NCBI RefSeq assembly: GCF_014204715.1
Contig: NZ_JACHLY010000002.1
Location: forward strand, 372,001 to 436,000
DNA length: 64,000 nucleotides
DNA from: Streptomonospora salina
GTDB taxonomy: Bacteria > Actinomycetota > Actinomycetes > Streptosporangiales > Streptosporangiaceae
Direction of reading: 5' to 3'
Part shown: in pieces, positions 18,630 through 27,927 of the stretch
How positions within the stretch are numbered: position 1 is the first letter of the stretch
How the letters are laid out: every line of letters begins with the position of its first letter
Program-made: the position numbers and the translations under genes
Notes under the pieces: model-generated
Seen by the model: the letters and a program-made list of their open reading frames with translations, nothing else
Told to the model about the DNA's origin: nothing
The model's database searches: none

Positions 18630-19451
18630 GTGGCGGCTGCCGCAGGCGGGGCGGCGGCCGATGCGCCCGTGCCGCGGCTGCGCCTGGCCGTGGCCGACTA
18701 CCTGACGCTGGGCAACGCGCTGTGCGGGTTCATGGCGGTCTGGCAGCTGGCGGCAGCCCAGTCGGCCCACCTCGCCGCGGGCGGATCCGGGCCGCTGGAC
18801 CGGGGCGCCATCGCGGCCGCCGTCGTGCTGCTGCTCGTGGCCGCGGGCTTCGACCTGTTCGACGGCCGGGTCGCGCGCAAGCTCGGCGGCAGCGGGATGG
18901 GCGCCGAACTGGACAATCTCGCCGACGTCATCAGCTTCGGGTTCGCGCCGGCGTTCTTCGTCGTCGCTTGGGGAACGTTCAGCGGCGACGGCGGAGCGCT
19001 GCCCGTCGCGGCCGCGGCAGCGGTACTGCTGGCGGTAGTGGTACGACTGGCGCGGTTCTCCTGCCAGAGCCCGGGCTGCGGCAACTTCACCGGGTTGCCC
19101 AGCCCTTTCGGCGCCATGGCGGTGATCACCGTCGTGCTCCTGGACCCGCCGGTGCTGCTGGGCGCGGCCGCGGTGCTGGCGGTGGCCTGGCTGATGGTCA
19201 GCCGTATCGAATACCCCAAACCGCGGGGACGGGCCGCCTACGCGGTGCTGGTCTGGATCGCGGGCAGCGTGGCGTGCCTGACCCTGTGGGCGGTGAACGC
19301 ACCGGCCGCCGACGCGCTGCTCTACTCCGGTTCCAGTCTGGTCCTGGTCCTGCTGGCGGCGGTCCCGGTCTACCTGCTGGCCAGCCGCCGCCACGCCCGC
19401 GCGCACGCGCCCGGCCCCGCCATGCCGCCGCCCGCCGGGCCCGTGGACTGA
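18630..19451 (+). CDS. pssA: CDP-diacylglycerol--serine O-phosphatidyltransferase
   Basis: A roughly 273-residue integral membrane enzyme. The CDP-alcohol phosphatidyltransferase signature DG-x2-AR-x8-G-x3-D-x3-D is intact in FDGRVARKLGGSGMGAELD and the LADV that follows. Several transmembrane helices cover the rest. It makes phosphatidylserine for Psd encoded just upstream. The start is uncertain: GTG 18630 and GTG 18669 are both in frame and neither has a strong ribosome site. Confidence 0.9.
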   Translation: MAAAAGGAAADAPVPRLRLAVADYLTLGNALCGFMAVWQLAAAQSAHLAAGGSGPLDRGAIAAAVVLLLVAAGFDLFDGRVARKLGGSGMGAELDNLADVISFGFAPAFFVVAWGTFSGDGGALPVAAAAAVLLAVVVRLARFSCQSPGCGNFTGLPSPFGAMAVITVVLLDPPVLLGAAAVLAVAWLMVSRIEYPKPRGRAAYAVLVWIAGSVACLTLWAVNAPAADALLYSGSSLVLVLLAAVPVYLLASRRHARAHAPGPAMPPPAGPVD

Positions 19452-19452
19452 C

Positions 19453-19494
19453 GGCGCCGGCAGGCGGAGCGGGACCCGCCCGCCGGCCGGCGCC
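19453..19494. terminator. Bidirectional hairpin between pssA and hemQ
   Basis: GGCGCCGGC (19453-19461) pairs with GCCGGCGCC (19486-19494), with further pairing inside the loop. It separates two convergent genes. Confidence 0.55.
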
Positions 19495-19512
19495 CGATCG
19501 GCCCCGCCGGCC

Positions 19513-20223
19513 TCAGGCCAGCGCCTCGACCAGCTCGGCGGGGCTCTTGCGGCGTCCGGTGTAGAAGGGGACCTCCACCCGCGTGTGGCGCCGCGCCTCG
19601 GCGCCGCGCAGGTGGCGCATCAGGTCGACGATGCGGTGCAGCTCCTCGGCCTCGAAGGCCAGCATCCACTCGTAGTCGCTCAGTCCGAAGGTGGAGACGG
19701 TGTTGGCCCGGACGTCGGGGTAGGGTCCGGCCATCTTGCCGTGCTCGGCCAGCATCGCGCGGCGCTCCTCGTCGGGCAGCAGGTACCACTCGTAGGAGCG
19801 CACGAACGGGTAGATGCACAGGTGCTCGCCCGGCTCCTCGCCGGCCAGGAACGCCGGAACGTGGCTGCGGTTGAACTCGGCCGGGCGGTGCATGCCCACC
19901 ACGGACCACACCGGCGTGCTCAGCCGCCCCAGGCGGGTGCGGCGGAACGAGGCGTACATCTCCTGCACCGCCTCGGAACTCTCACCGATCCACCAGAACA
20001 TCATGTCGGCGTCGGCGCGGAAGCCCTGCACGTCGTACGAGCCGCGCGTGGTCACACCCCGGTCCGCCGCGCCGTCGAACAGCGCTTCCAGCTCCCCGCC
20101 GGCGGCGGCGCGGTCGGTGCCGTCCAGGTCCCCGGCCTTGAACACCGACCACATCGTGTAGCGGATGAGCTGGTTGAGGTCCTGCGCGTCGTCCGCGCCC
20201 TGGCTGCTGTGCCCCGTGCTCAC
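19513..20223 (-). CDS. hemQ: Coproheme decarboxylase HemQ (ChdC), chlorite dismutase fold
   Basis: A 236-residue HemQ that decarboxylates coprohaem to haem b in the coproporphyrin-dependent pathway used by Gram-positive bacteria. Typical motifs are [14 protein letters not shown] at the start, [16 protein letters not shown], and [11 protein letters not shown] with the conserved Tyr. The C-terminal [15 protein letters not shown] is also characteristic. GTG 20221-20223 overlaps the hemG stop (GTGA), so translation is coupled to hemG. Confidence 0.95.
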   Translation of the reverse strand: MSTGHSSQGADDAQDLNQLIRYTMWSVFKAGDLDGTDRAAAGGELEALFDGAADRGVTTRGSYDVQGFRADADMMFWWIGESSEAVQEMYASFRRTRLGRLSTPVWSVVGMHRPAEFNRSHVPAFLAGEEPGEHLCIYPFVRSYEWYLLPDEERRAMLAEHGKMAGPYPDVRANTVSTFGLSDYEWMLAFEAEELHRIVDLMRHLRGAEARRHTRVEVPFYTGRRKSPAELVEALA

Positions 20224-21716
20224 GGATGGCTCCTTGTCGGGTCGTCGCTGGTGGTCGTGTACGCCCGGGCTCCGGCGGCGCCGGCCGCCGGAGCCCGGAT
20301 CTCCTCGGCGGCGCGGGTCGCGCCGGCGATGCAGGCGGGGATGCCGATCCCGTCGTAGGCGGCGCCGCACACGGCGAGGCCGCCCAGCCCGGCGACTTCG
20401 GCGCGGATGCGCTCGACACGGGATCCGTGGCCGGTGTTGTACTGCGGAATGCCGCCGCCCCAGCGGGTGACCCGCCGCTCGACGGGGTCGCCGGCGATAC
20501 CGCAGACGGCGGCGAGGTCGGCGGCGGCCGCGGCGGCCAGGTCGTCGTCGCCGCGCTGCAGCCGGTCCTCCTGCCCCGCACGCCCGATCGAGCAGCGCAC
20601 CAGGACGGTCTCCGGGTCCCGGCCCGCTTCGCGGAGCTCTCGCGACAGCCACGGCCACTTCAGGCTGCTGAAGGTGGCGGCTTTGACGGTCAGGTGTTCA
20701 CGGGCCGAGACCAGGAACCCGCTGCCCGGCGGGCGGCGGGCGAAGGCGCTCGCCGGGTAGGCGAAGGTCACCACGGCCATGCTGGCGTACTCGATCCCGG
20801 CGAGATCGTCGGCGACGGCCGGGGCGAGCGGACGCAGGAGCTTGGCGGCCGCCGGTGCGGGGCAGGCCAGCACGACGGCGTCGGCGGCGACCTCGCGCGG
20901 CGGCGAGGCGGGCGCGTCGGGCGCCGCCGCGCCGACCGTCAGCGACCATCCGCCGGAGGGGGTGCGCTCCATCCGGCGCACGGTCGCCGACGTCTCGACC
21001 CGGGCGGCGCCGCTGTCGGCCAGGGCCCGGGTGAGGGTCGCGATTCCGCCGCGCAGCGTGGCGAAGGCCGGGGCTCCGGGCGCGGACCGGGCGCGCTGCT
21101 CGCGGGCAGCGCGCCCCACGGCCCGGGCCAGGGACCGCTCCTGGCGGGCCTGCGGCGCGAGCTGGGGCAGGGTGGAGTCCAGGGACAGCCGCTCGGCCCG
21201 TCCGGCGTAGACGCCGCCCAGCATCGGCTCGACGAGGCGTTCGACGACCTCGCGGCCCATGCGGGCACCGATGTAGCCGGCGACGGACGGGTCGCCCTCC
21301 ATCGCGGTGTGCGGCAGCACGCGGTCCAGACCGGCGCGCAGCACGCCGGGGACCGACAGCACCCGGCTGCGGGCGAGGGCCGAGAGGTCCCCGGGCACGC
21401 CCATCACCTGGCCCTTGGGGAACGAGCGCAGCCGGCCGCGGCTGTAGATGGCCGCAGGCAGCGGCGCGGGGTGCTCCACGCGGTCGGAGAGCCCGAGTTC
21501 GTCGATGAGGTCCAGCGCCTCGGGCCTGCGCGCCAGCACCGACTCCGCCCCGGCGTCGACCGGGACGCCGGCGACGGGAGAGGCGTGCAGCTTTCCGCCC
21601 ACGCGCGGCGCCGCCTCCACTACGGTGACCTCGGCTCCCGCCCGGCCCAGGCGGTAGGCGGCCGTGAGGCCGGAGATCCCGGCTCCCACCACCACGACAT
21701 GCGGTTTCGGCTGCAT
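20220..21716 (-). CDS. hemG: Coproporphyrinogen III oxidase (HemY-type, CgoX)
   Basis: A 498-residue FAD enzyme. The N-terminal dinucleotide fold reads [17 protein letters not shown], and the C-terminal FAD segment reads [19 protein letters not shown]. In actinobacteria with HemQ, this HemY-type enzyme oxidises coproporphyrinogen III to coproporphyrin III rather than protoporphyrinogen. It overlaps hemQ by four bases. Ferrochelatase (CpfC), the step between them, is not in this window. Confidence 0.93.
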   Translation of the reverse strand: MQPKPHVVVVGAGISGLTAAYRLGRAGAEVTVVEAAPRVGGKLHASPVAGVPVDAGAESVLARRPEALDLIDELGLSDRVEHPAPLPAAIYSRGRLRSFPKGQVMGVPGDLSALARSRVLSVPGVLRAGLDRVLPHTAMEGDPSVAGYIGARMGREVVERLVEPMLGGVYAGRAERLSLDSTLPQLAPQARQERSLARAVGRAAREQRARSAPGAPAFATLRGGIATLTRALADSGAARVETSATVRRMERTPSGGWSLTVGAAAPDAPASPPREVAADAVVLACPAPAAAKLLRPLAPAVADDLAGIEYASMAVVTFAYPASAFARRPPGSGFLVSAREHLTVKAATFSSLKWPWLSRELREAGRDPETVLVRCSIGRAGQEDRLQRGDDDLAAAAAADLAAVCGIAGDPVERRVTRWGGGIPQYNTGHGSRVERIRAEVAGLGGLAVCGAAYDGIGIPACIAGATRAAEEIRAPAAGAAGARAYTTTSDDPTRSHP

Positions 21717-21874
21717 GATCCCAGCTTTCCAGATACACGGGACCGCTGCGTGCGGGGTCGGGTGTGCGGCGGGCTCCGCCGGGCCCGGGTCCGCCGCTTC
21801 CGACTGTGACCGAGCCGCAACCCGCGTGCCGAAACGCCCGGCGCGGCCGCACGCGTCGCAGGGGCATGTGGTTT

Positions 21875-22870
21875 ATGCGCATCCCCGCCCCCGACCGCCG
21901 ACGCCGCCGGCTCGCCGCCGTCGTCGCGCCGCTGGCCCTTCTCGCCGCCCTGGCGGGGTGCTCCGCGAACGGGGGTACCACGGCCGGCGGCGAGGCGGCG
22001 GCTCCCGACGAACGGGCCGACGCCGGCGACGGCGCCGCCCGGGCCGAGGACGCGGACTCCGGTTCCGGCTCCAACCCGGCGGCGGACGTGTCCGCGGCCG
22101 AGCGTGATCTCGTCCACACGGCCGACCTCGCGGTCGAGGCCGAAGACGTGGCGAAGGCGGCCGGCGAGGCCGTGGACGTCGCGGAGTCGGCCGGCGGTTA
22201 CGTCGCCGCGGAGAAGGTGAGCACCGCCGAGGGCGAGCCGCCGCACGCGTCGCTGACCCTGCACGTGCCGCAGGAGCGCTACGAAGCCGCCCTGGAGGAC
22301 CTGTCGGCGCTGGGGGCACGCGCCGACCTCGAACGCCGCGTCGAGGACGTGACCGAGGAGGTGGCCGACGTCGACAGCAGGGTGGAGTCGGCCCAGGCGT
22401 CGCTGGATCGGCTGCGCGAACTGCTCGACGAGGCGGAGTCCGTCGAGGACGTGCTGGCCGTGGAGGAGCAGATCAGTACGCGCCAGGAGGATCTGGAGGC
22501 GCTGCAGGCCCGCCGGGAGACCCTGGCCCAGCAGACGTCCTACGGCACCGTGCGGCTGGATCTGGACCCGCCGGAGACCTATGTGGACGAGGGCGCGGGC
22601 GACTCGATCGGCTTCCTCGGCGGTCTGCGGCGCGGCTGGCGGGCCCTGGTCGGGGTGGCCCGAACGGCGTCGGTCGCGGTGGGCTGGCTGGTGCCGTTCG
22701 CCGTCCCGGCCGCAGCGGTCGCAGCGGCGGTCTGGCTGCCCCGGCGCCGCCGTGCGGCGCGGCGCCGGTCCGAGCAGGCCGAGCATGCCGGCGAGGGCTC
22801 GGAACCCGCCCGAGGCGCACAGGCAGACCCCGCCGGCGGCGATCCGGAGGAGGGTGGAGACCGCGGCTGA
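21875..22870 (+). CDS. DUF4349 lipoprotein
   Basis: A 331-residue protein. A signal peptide ends in the lipobox LAALAGC. After a low-complexity linker comes the DUF4349 domain: an alpha/beta start (VHTADLAVEAEDV), a predicted coiled coil over about residues 145-215 (RVEDVTEEVADVDSRVES and following) and YGTVRLDLDPPE. One C-terminal transmembrane helix (about 265-285) precedes a basic tail. Function is unknown. It lies between hemE and hemG on the opposite strand. An in-frame ATG three codons upstream (21866) is an alternative start. Confidence 0.88.
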   Translation: MRIPAPDRRRRRLAAVVAPLALLAALAGCSANGGTTAGGEAAAPDERADAGDGAARAEDADSGSGSNPAADVSAAERDLVHTADLAVEAEDVAKAAGEAVDVAESAGGYVAAEKVSTAEGEPPHASLTLHVPQERYEAALEDLSALGARADLERRVEDVTEEVADVDSRVESAQASLDRLRELLDEAESVEDVLAVEEQISTRQEDLEALQARRETLAQQTSYGTVRLDLDPPETYVDEGAGDSIGFLGGLRRGWRALVGVARTASVAVGWLVPFAVPAAAVAAAVWLPRRRRAARRRSEQAEHAGEGSEPARGAQADPAGGDPEEGGDRG

Positions 22871-22973
22871 GGCGACTGCGGCGACGGGGGCGGGGGCGCG
22901 GAGCCCGGGTACCTGGTCGCCCCCCGGGCGCGCGTGCCCGCCGCCGCAGCGCGTGCCGGCGACGGGGCTGGTG

Positions 22974-24005
22974 TCAGCGGGCCGTCTCGGTGTGGACGTA
23001 GTCGGTCAGCCGAGCCAGAGTGTCGGGGTCGGTGTCGGGCAGCACTCCGTGGCCCAGGTTGAAGATGTGGCCTTCGGCGGCGGAGCCGGCGGCGACGACG
23101 TCGGAGGCCCGGTGCGCGACCGCGTCCCAGGGTGCGAACAGCGTCGCGGGGTCGAGGTTGCCCTGCAGCGCGGTGCCGGGTCGGACCCGCTGAGCGGCCT
23201 TGTTCAGCGGAACCCGCCAGTCCACGCCCACCACGTCGGCGCCGGCCTCGCTGAGCAGGCCGAGCAGCTCGCCGGTGCCGACTCCGAAGTGGATGCGCGG
23301 GATGTCCGATTCGGCGAGGCGCTCGAAGATCCAGGAGGTGTAGGGCAGGACGGAGGCGCGGTAGTCGTCGGCGCTGAGCGCACCCACCCAGGAGTCGAAC
23401 ACCTGGACGGCGCCGGCGCCGGCGGCCGCCTGGACCCGCAGGAACTCCACGGTGACGGCGGACAGCCGCTGCATCAGGTCGGCCCACAGGTCGGGCGCCC
23501 CGTACATCAGCGCCTTGGTGTTCTCGTGGTTCTTGGAGGGGCCGCCCTCGATCAGGTAGGAGGCCAGGGTGAACGGGCCGCCAGCGAATCCGATCAGCGG
23601 CCGGTCGCCGAGTTCACCGACGAGTTCGCCCACCGCCTCGGTGACGTAGGGGACGTCGTCGGGTTCGAGTGCGCGCAGCCGTTTGACGCCTTCGGCGTCG
23701 CGGATCGGGTGGGCCACGACGGGCCCCACCCCGGGCTTGATGTCGAGATCGATGCCGATGGCCTTGAGCGGCACCACGATGTCGCTGAAGTAGATGGCGG
23801 CGTCGACGCCGTACCGGCGCACGGGCTGCATGGTGATCTCGGTGATCATGTCGGGCCGCGCACAGGCCTCGAGCATGGGCACGTCGGCGCGCACCCTGCG
23901 GTATTCGGGCAATGAGCGCCCGGCCTGGCGCATGAACCACACCGGCGTGTGCGGCACCGGCAGGCGCCGGCAGGCGCGGAGGAATGGAGAGTCGTGCAGC
24001 GTCAC
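22974..24005 (-). CDS. hemE: Uroporphyrinogen decarboxylase
   Basis: A 343-residue enzyme making coproporphyrinogen III by removing four carboxyl groups. The signatures are PVWFMRQAGRSLPEYR near the N-terminus and GFAGGPFTLASYLIEGG in the middle, with a C-terminal GHGVLPDTDPDTL. The start is GTG 24003-24005 with GGAG close upstream. Its product feeds hemG and hemQ encoded about 1.3 kb downstream on the same strand, beyond the DUF4349 gene. Confidence 0.95.
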   Translation of the reverse strand: MTLHDSPFLRACRRLPVPHTPVWFMRQAGRSLPEYRRVRADVPMLEACARPDMITEITMQPVRRYGVDAAIYFSDIVVPLKAIGIDLDIKPGVGPVVAHPIRDAEGVKRLRALEPDDVPYVTEAVGELVGELGDRPLIGFAGGPFTLASYLIEGGPSKNHENTKALMYGAPDLWADLMQRLSAVTVEFLRVQAAAGAGAVQVFDSWVGALSADDYRASVLPYTSWIFERLAESDIPRIHFGVGTGELLGLLSEAGADVVGVDWRVPLNKAAQRVRPGTALQGNLDPATLFAPWDAVAHRASDVVAAGSAAEGHIFNLGHGVLPDTDPDTLARLTDYVHTETAR

Positions 24006-24472
24006 ACTCCGATCGTGCCACGTGTGCGGAGCCCGTGTGTCCGTGGCGGACCGCCCGCACCCGGCCGCGGCCCGATCCGGCCGCGCCGGATCCCCGCGGC
24101 GACGGCGGGTGGCGCGCGCCGACACGGGGGGTGAAAACGGAAGGGGGCGCGACGCCTCGGCGCGCGGCCGCCGCCGGCGGGCCGGAACCGGGCGCGCGGG
24201 CGTCCTCCGGCGGGCGCCGCGCGGCTGCCTCAAGCCCCGCGGTTCCGCCGATCCCAAGATCATTACGAATGGCCGACACGCCGGGAGAGCTCCGCCTGAA
24301 CACCGGTGGACCGTGCAACCGTCATGGCGTATCCGCCGACACGCACCGCAACCGCCGATGCGCTCGGCTGCGGACCGCGGACACGTGTCCCGTAATCCCT
24401 CCGGGCGCGCGGCCGCGGGCGCGCCGGCGCTGCCAGTGCCCTGCAAACTAGATTAAGGCTGTCGTTTCCATC
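24006..24472. other. Divergent intergenic region between hemE and DUF3000
   Basis: About 470 bases with no supported gene. For the rightward gene, TAAGGCT (24454-24460) is a plausible -10, giving a very short 5' leader. The hemE side shows no clear promoter. I see no riboswitch-like structure. Confidence 0.4.
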
Positions 24473-25054
24473 ATGCCCCCTCTCGGTAGGGTCGATGACG
24501 CGCCGCCCGCGTTCCGACGAGCGGTCGAGAGTCTGCGCGCACCCGCGGTCCGGCCGGAGATCGCGGTGGAGGAGATCCCCGCCCCCAAGCGCCTCGCGCC
24601 CCACGCCGTGGCCATGTCGGCCACGGTCCGCCCCGACGGCGAGGACGCCGCTTTCGGCCGGCTCATCGTCCTCTACGACCCCGACGGAACCCGCGATTGG
24701 CCCACCCCGTTCCGGGCCGTGGTCTGGGTCACCTCGGACCTGGAGACCGAGATCGCCTCCGATCCGCTGCTGGGCCAGGTGGCCTGGAGCTGGCTGACCG
24801 AAGCGCTCGAAGCGCGGCAGACCCCGCATCCCGGACTGAGCGGAACGGTCACCCGCGCCACGACCGAGGGCTTCGCGGGCAAAGCCGACCAGCCGGTCAC
24901 CACCGAGCTGGAGCTGCGCGCCTCATGGTCGCCCGAGGGCGCGGATCTGTCCGGCGACATGCAGGTGTGGCTGGACCTGCTGTCGGCCGCGGCGGGGCTT
25001 CCGCCGGTGGACGTCGCCGATATCACGCAGCGGCGGGGACGCGCCGAGGGGTGA
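24473..25054 (+). CDS. DUF3000 family protein
   Basis: A 193-residue soluble protein of the actinobacterial DUF3000 family. Conserved stretches are RLAPHAVAMSATV, the DWPTPFRAVVWV region and VAWSWLTEALEAR. The family has no known function but is typically found next to hemE and RNase D genes, as here. It is probably transcribed with the downstream rnd. Confidence 0.85.
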   Translation: MPPLGRVDDAPPAFRRAVESLRAPAVRPEIAVEEIPAPKRLAPHAVAMSATVRPDGEDAAFGRLIVLYDPDGTRDWPTPFRAVVWVTSDLETEIASDPLLGQVAWSWLTEALEARQTPHPGLSGTVTRATTEGFAGKADQPVTTELELRASWSPEGADLSGDMQVWLDLLSAAAGLPPVDVADITQRRGRAEG

Positions 25055-25218
25055 GCGCTCCGGCGCGGCCGCGGGGCCGATACACCCTCCGCACGGGTCC
25101 GGTGCCGGGGAGCGGCGCCGCGACGCCGGCCGGTGCCGCGGGCGCGGCACCGGCCGGCGCGTCCGTCTGAGCCCCCTGCGCGCGCGCCCGCGGCGCAGCG
25201 AGCACATACCGTGGAGGG

Positions 25219-26505
25219 GTGGCGAACGTGCTGAACTCGAAGACAGGGCCCCCGGATCCGGACGACGGGCAGGGTGATGCGCACGGAGAGGCCGAGCCCG
25301 AGGCGCCGTTGCTGCGCGAGCCGCGCGAGGGGCTGCCGCCGGTCGTGGCCGATTCCGCGCACCTGGGCCGCGTCGTCGACGCGTTCGCCGCGGGCACGGG
25401 GCCGGTCGCGGTCGATGCCGAACGCGCGTCGGGCTACCGCTACGGGCAGCGCGCGTACCTGGTTCAGCTGCGCCGCGCCGAGGCGGGATCGGCGCTGATC
25501 GACCCGATCGCCTGCCCCGACCTGGCGGGCCTGGGCTCGGCGCTGCCCGGGACCGAGATGGTGCTGCACGCCGCCCACCAGGACCTTCCCTGCCTCACCG
25601 AGATCGGACTGGTGCCCGGCGAGCTGTTCGACACCGAGCTGGCGGGGCGGCTGCTGGGGTATCAGCGCGTGGGCCTGGGATCGATGGTCGAGCGGGTGCT
25701 GGGGCTGCGCCTGGCCAAGGAGCACTCGGCGGTGGACTGGTCGGTGCGCCCGCTGCCTGAGGACTGGCTGACCTACGCGGCGCTGGATGTGGAGGTCCTG
25801 GTCGACCTGCGCGATGCGCTGCGCGCCGAGCTGGAGGAATCCGGCAAGCTGGAGTGGGCCCGCGAGGAGTTCGCCTGGGTGCTGCAGGCGCCGCCCAAGG
25901 AGCCGCGCCCGGATCCGTGGCGCCGTACCTCGGGGATCCACCGCGTACGCACTCAGCGGGGGCTGGGCGTGGTCCGCGAGCTGTGGCAGGAGCGCGACCG
26001 CATCGCGCGTGAACGCGACATCTCGCCGGGTCGGGTGCTGGCGGATTCGGCCATCGTCGAGGCCGCCACGGCGATGCCCGCCACCGCGCCCGAACTCACC
26101 GCCATCAAGTCCTTCGGCGTCCGGTTGGCGCGGCGTTACGTGCCCGCCTGGCTCAAGGCCGTCAACCGCGTCCGCGGCATGCCCCAGGCGGAGTTGCCGC
26201 AGCCCGGAGCCCCGGGCGACGGTCCGCCGGCGACCAACCGGTGGGCCGACCGCGACCCCGCGGCCGCCAAGCGGCTGGATGCGGCGCGGTCGGAGCTGGC
26301 GGCCGTCGCCGAGCGGATCGCGATGCCGGCGGAGAATCTGCTGCAGCCCGACACGGTCCGGCGGCTGGCATGGTCCCCGCCGGAGCGGGTCGACGCCGGG
26401 TCGGTGGCCGATCAGCTGCGCGAGCACCACGCGCGCGCCTGGCAGGTGGACCTGACCGCGGAACGGTTGGCCGCGGCGCTGCACCGGGCGGCTTCGGCCG
26501 GGTGA
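25219..26505 (+). CDS. rnd: Ribonuclease D family protein with HRDC domain
   Basis: A 428-residue 3'-5' exoribonuclease of the DEDD superfamily. The three exonuclease motifs are visible: VAVDAERASGY, the AAHQDLPCL region, and LTYAALDVEVL with the YxxxD of DEDDy enzymes. An HRDC domain follows at about 235-310. It trims structured RNAs such as tRNA 3' ends. The GTG start has TACCGT six bases upstream and GAGGGG immediately before it, so either leaderless or very short-leader initiation is possible. Confidence 0.92.
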   Translation: MANVLNSKTGPPDPDDGQGDAHGEAEPEAPLLREPREGLPPVVADSAHLGRVVDAFAAGTGPVAVDAERASGYRYGQRAYLVQLRRAEAGSALIDPIACPDLAGLGSALPGTEMVLHAAHQDLPCLTEIGLVPGELFDTELAGRLLGYQRVGLGSMVERVLGLRLAKEHSAVDWSVRPLPEDWLTYAALDVEVLVDLRDALRAELEESGKLEWAREEFAWVLQAPPKEPRPDPWRRTSGIHRVRTQRGLGVVRELWQERDRIARERDISPGRVLADSAIVEAATAMPATAPELTAIKSFGVRLARRYVPAWLKAVNRVRGMPQAELPQPGAPGDGPPATNRWADRDPAAAKRLDAARSELAAVAERIAMPAENLLQPDTVRRLAWSPPERVDAGSVADQLREHHARAWQVDLTAERLAAALHRAASAG

Positions 26506-26597
26506 GCCGTCCGCGGCCCGGGGGCGCGGAACACCGCTTTTTCACCCGCAGTCGGCTCCGCTAAACCCGATTTTACCCGATCGAGGCAGAAGTGACG

Positions 26598-26613
26598 CAT
26601 GTCATGCGACATG
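26598..26613. promoter_or_regulatory. CATGTC-GACATG dyad upstream of the TPR gene
   Basis: CATGTC (26598-26603) and GACATG (26608-26613) form a perfect 6-bp inverted repeat about 125 bases before the TPR gene, in a locally AT-richer stretch that also holds a TATGTT-like -10 near 26652. It may be an operator. Confidence 0.35.
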
Positions 26614-26736
26614 GCACGGTGTCTTTATCCCGCGCCGACCGAGAGCGGATTATGTTATGGAATCGTGCTGTTCTTGATGCGAAGTGGCGAGGTTCCGTTG
26701 GCTTCGACCGGTGTGTCCGATTGGGGGGTGAGGCTT

Positions 26737-27606
26737 GTGAAGTTCTGGCGCTCGCTGCTCAACAAGGCCGGTTTCGCGCCGGCTGAGCCCGGAATCGCAA
26801 CCCGCTCCGCCGACGGCGAGCACGGGCGGACCCCGGCCATGCGCGCCGCGGCGCTGGAGCAGGTCCTGGAGCGGCACATCGCGTCGCTGGGCTCGGACAA
26901 CCCCCGCACCATCGCCACCCGCAACAACCTCGCGAGCAAATACGCCCAGATCGGCCGCCGCGGGGCCGCCGTCGCCCAGTTCGAGCAGGCCCTGAGCGAC
27001 GCCGTGGGCACCTACGGCGACGCCCACGAGCAGACCGACGTCATCCGCGAGAACCTGGCCTGGAGCTACGAGGACGCCGGGCAGCACGCCGACGCCGTCG
27101 AGCAGTGGGAGGCGCTGCTCAAGCGCCGCGACGAGCGGCTGGGGCCGGTCGCGGCCGACACCGTCACGGCGCGCAGCCGGCTGGCCATCAGCTACCGCAA
27201 GAGCGGGCGCCACGAAGCGGCGATCGCCCACTACGAGAAGGCGGTCGAGGACGCCGCCGTCCCCGAGGGGCGCGAGGACCTGCGCCTGGGCCTGAGCCTG
27301 GCTTTCGGAGCCGTGGGCCGCGACGACGACGCGGTCCAGCAGCTGCGCATGGTGCTGGCCCAGCGCCGCCGCCGGCTGGGCTCGCGCCACCTGGACACCC
27401 TGCTGGTCCAGCACCGGCTGGGCCGGGCCTACACCCAGGCCGGCCGTCTGGAGGATGCGGCCGAGACGCTGCGCGGGGCCTACCTCAACGGGCTCTCCGC
27501 CTCCGGGGACCCCGACATCCGGATGCTGACCCTGCGCCTGCGCCGCGACCTCGCCAGCGCGCTGAGCGCCCAGGGTCTGCACCGCGACGCGGCGGCCCTG
27601 TTCTAG
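26737..27606 (+). CDS. Tetratricopeptide repeat protein
   Basis: A roughly 289-residue soluble protein built of repeated helical hairpins. TPR-like units start about every 42 residues: TRNNLASKYAQIGR, IRENLAWSYEDAGQ, SRLAISYRKSGRHEA, VQHRLGRAYTQAGR. The 42-residue spacing matches kinesin-light-chain-type TPRs found in actinobacterial signalling proteins. It probably mediates protein contacts; the partner is unknown. GTG 26737 was chosen because GGGGGGTGAGG lies just upstream; GTG 26728 is also possible. Confidence 0.8.
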   Translation: MKFWRSLLNKAGFAPAEPGIATRSADGEHGRTPAMRAAALEQVLERHIASLGSDNPRTIATRNNLASKYAQIGRRGAAVAQFEQALSDAVGTYGDAHEQTDVIRENLAWSYEDAGQHADAVEQWEALLKRRDERLGPVAADTVTARSRLAISYRKSGRHEAAIAHYEKAVEDAAVPEGREDLRLGLSLAFGAVGRDDDAVQQLRMVLAQRRRRLGSRHLDTLLVQHRLGRAYTQAGRLEDAAETLRGAYLNGLSASGDPDIRMLTLRLRRDLASALSAQGLHRDAAALF

Positions 27607-27760
27607 GACGCGTCCGGCGGACCGCCGCCCTGGCGAGCGGCGCCCCGCACCGGTGGAGGCGCATCGGGCGCAGGGCGCACGCGCGGGCGCCGCCCGCTGC
27701 GGACGCGCCCACCGGACGCTCCCCGGGGGTGCCGGGCCCCGACCCGCCGGCTCCGCGAAG

Positions 27761-27831
27761 CGGGGCGGTCGCCGCCGCCCCGCGCCGGACGCCCGGAGGC
27801 GCCCTTCGGGCGTCGGGCGGCGACCGCCCCG
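27761..27831 (+). terminator. Long nested hairpin between the TPR gene and fadA
   Basis: A perfect 16-bp outer stem (27761-27776 with 27816-27831) encloses an 8-bp inner stem (27788-27795 with 27807-27814). It lies 155 bases after the TPR stop and just before the fadA promoter region. It should isolate fadAB from upstream transcription. Confidence 0.7.
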
Positions 27832-27865
27832 CTGAACGCCTTCCGCGCGCCTGCTCGCCGCACTA

Positions 27866-27881
27866 GTTACTGGCGAGTAGC
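27866..27881. promoter_or_regulatory. Dyad in the fadAB promoter, candidate repressor site
   Basis: GTTACT-GGCG-AGTAGC is a near-perfect inverted repeat (one mismatch in the arms) 47 bases before the fadA start. Its size and place suit a TetR-type regulator of beta-oxidation. No such regulator gene is adjacent. Confidence 0.45.
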
Positions 27882-27927
27882 ATTGGCTCGTATCCGGTCA
27901 TCGTCCGTTGAACCAGGAGGGCAAATC

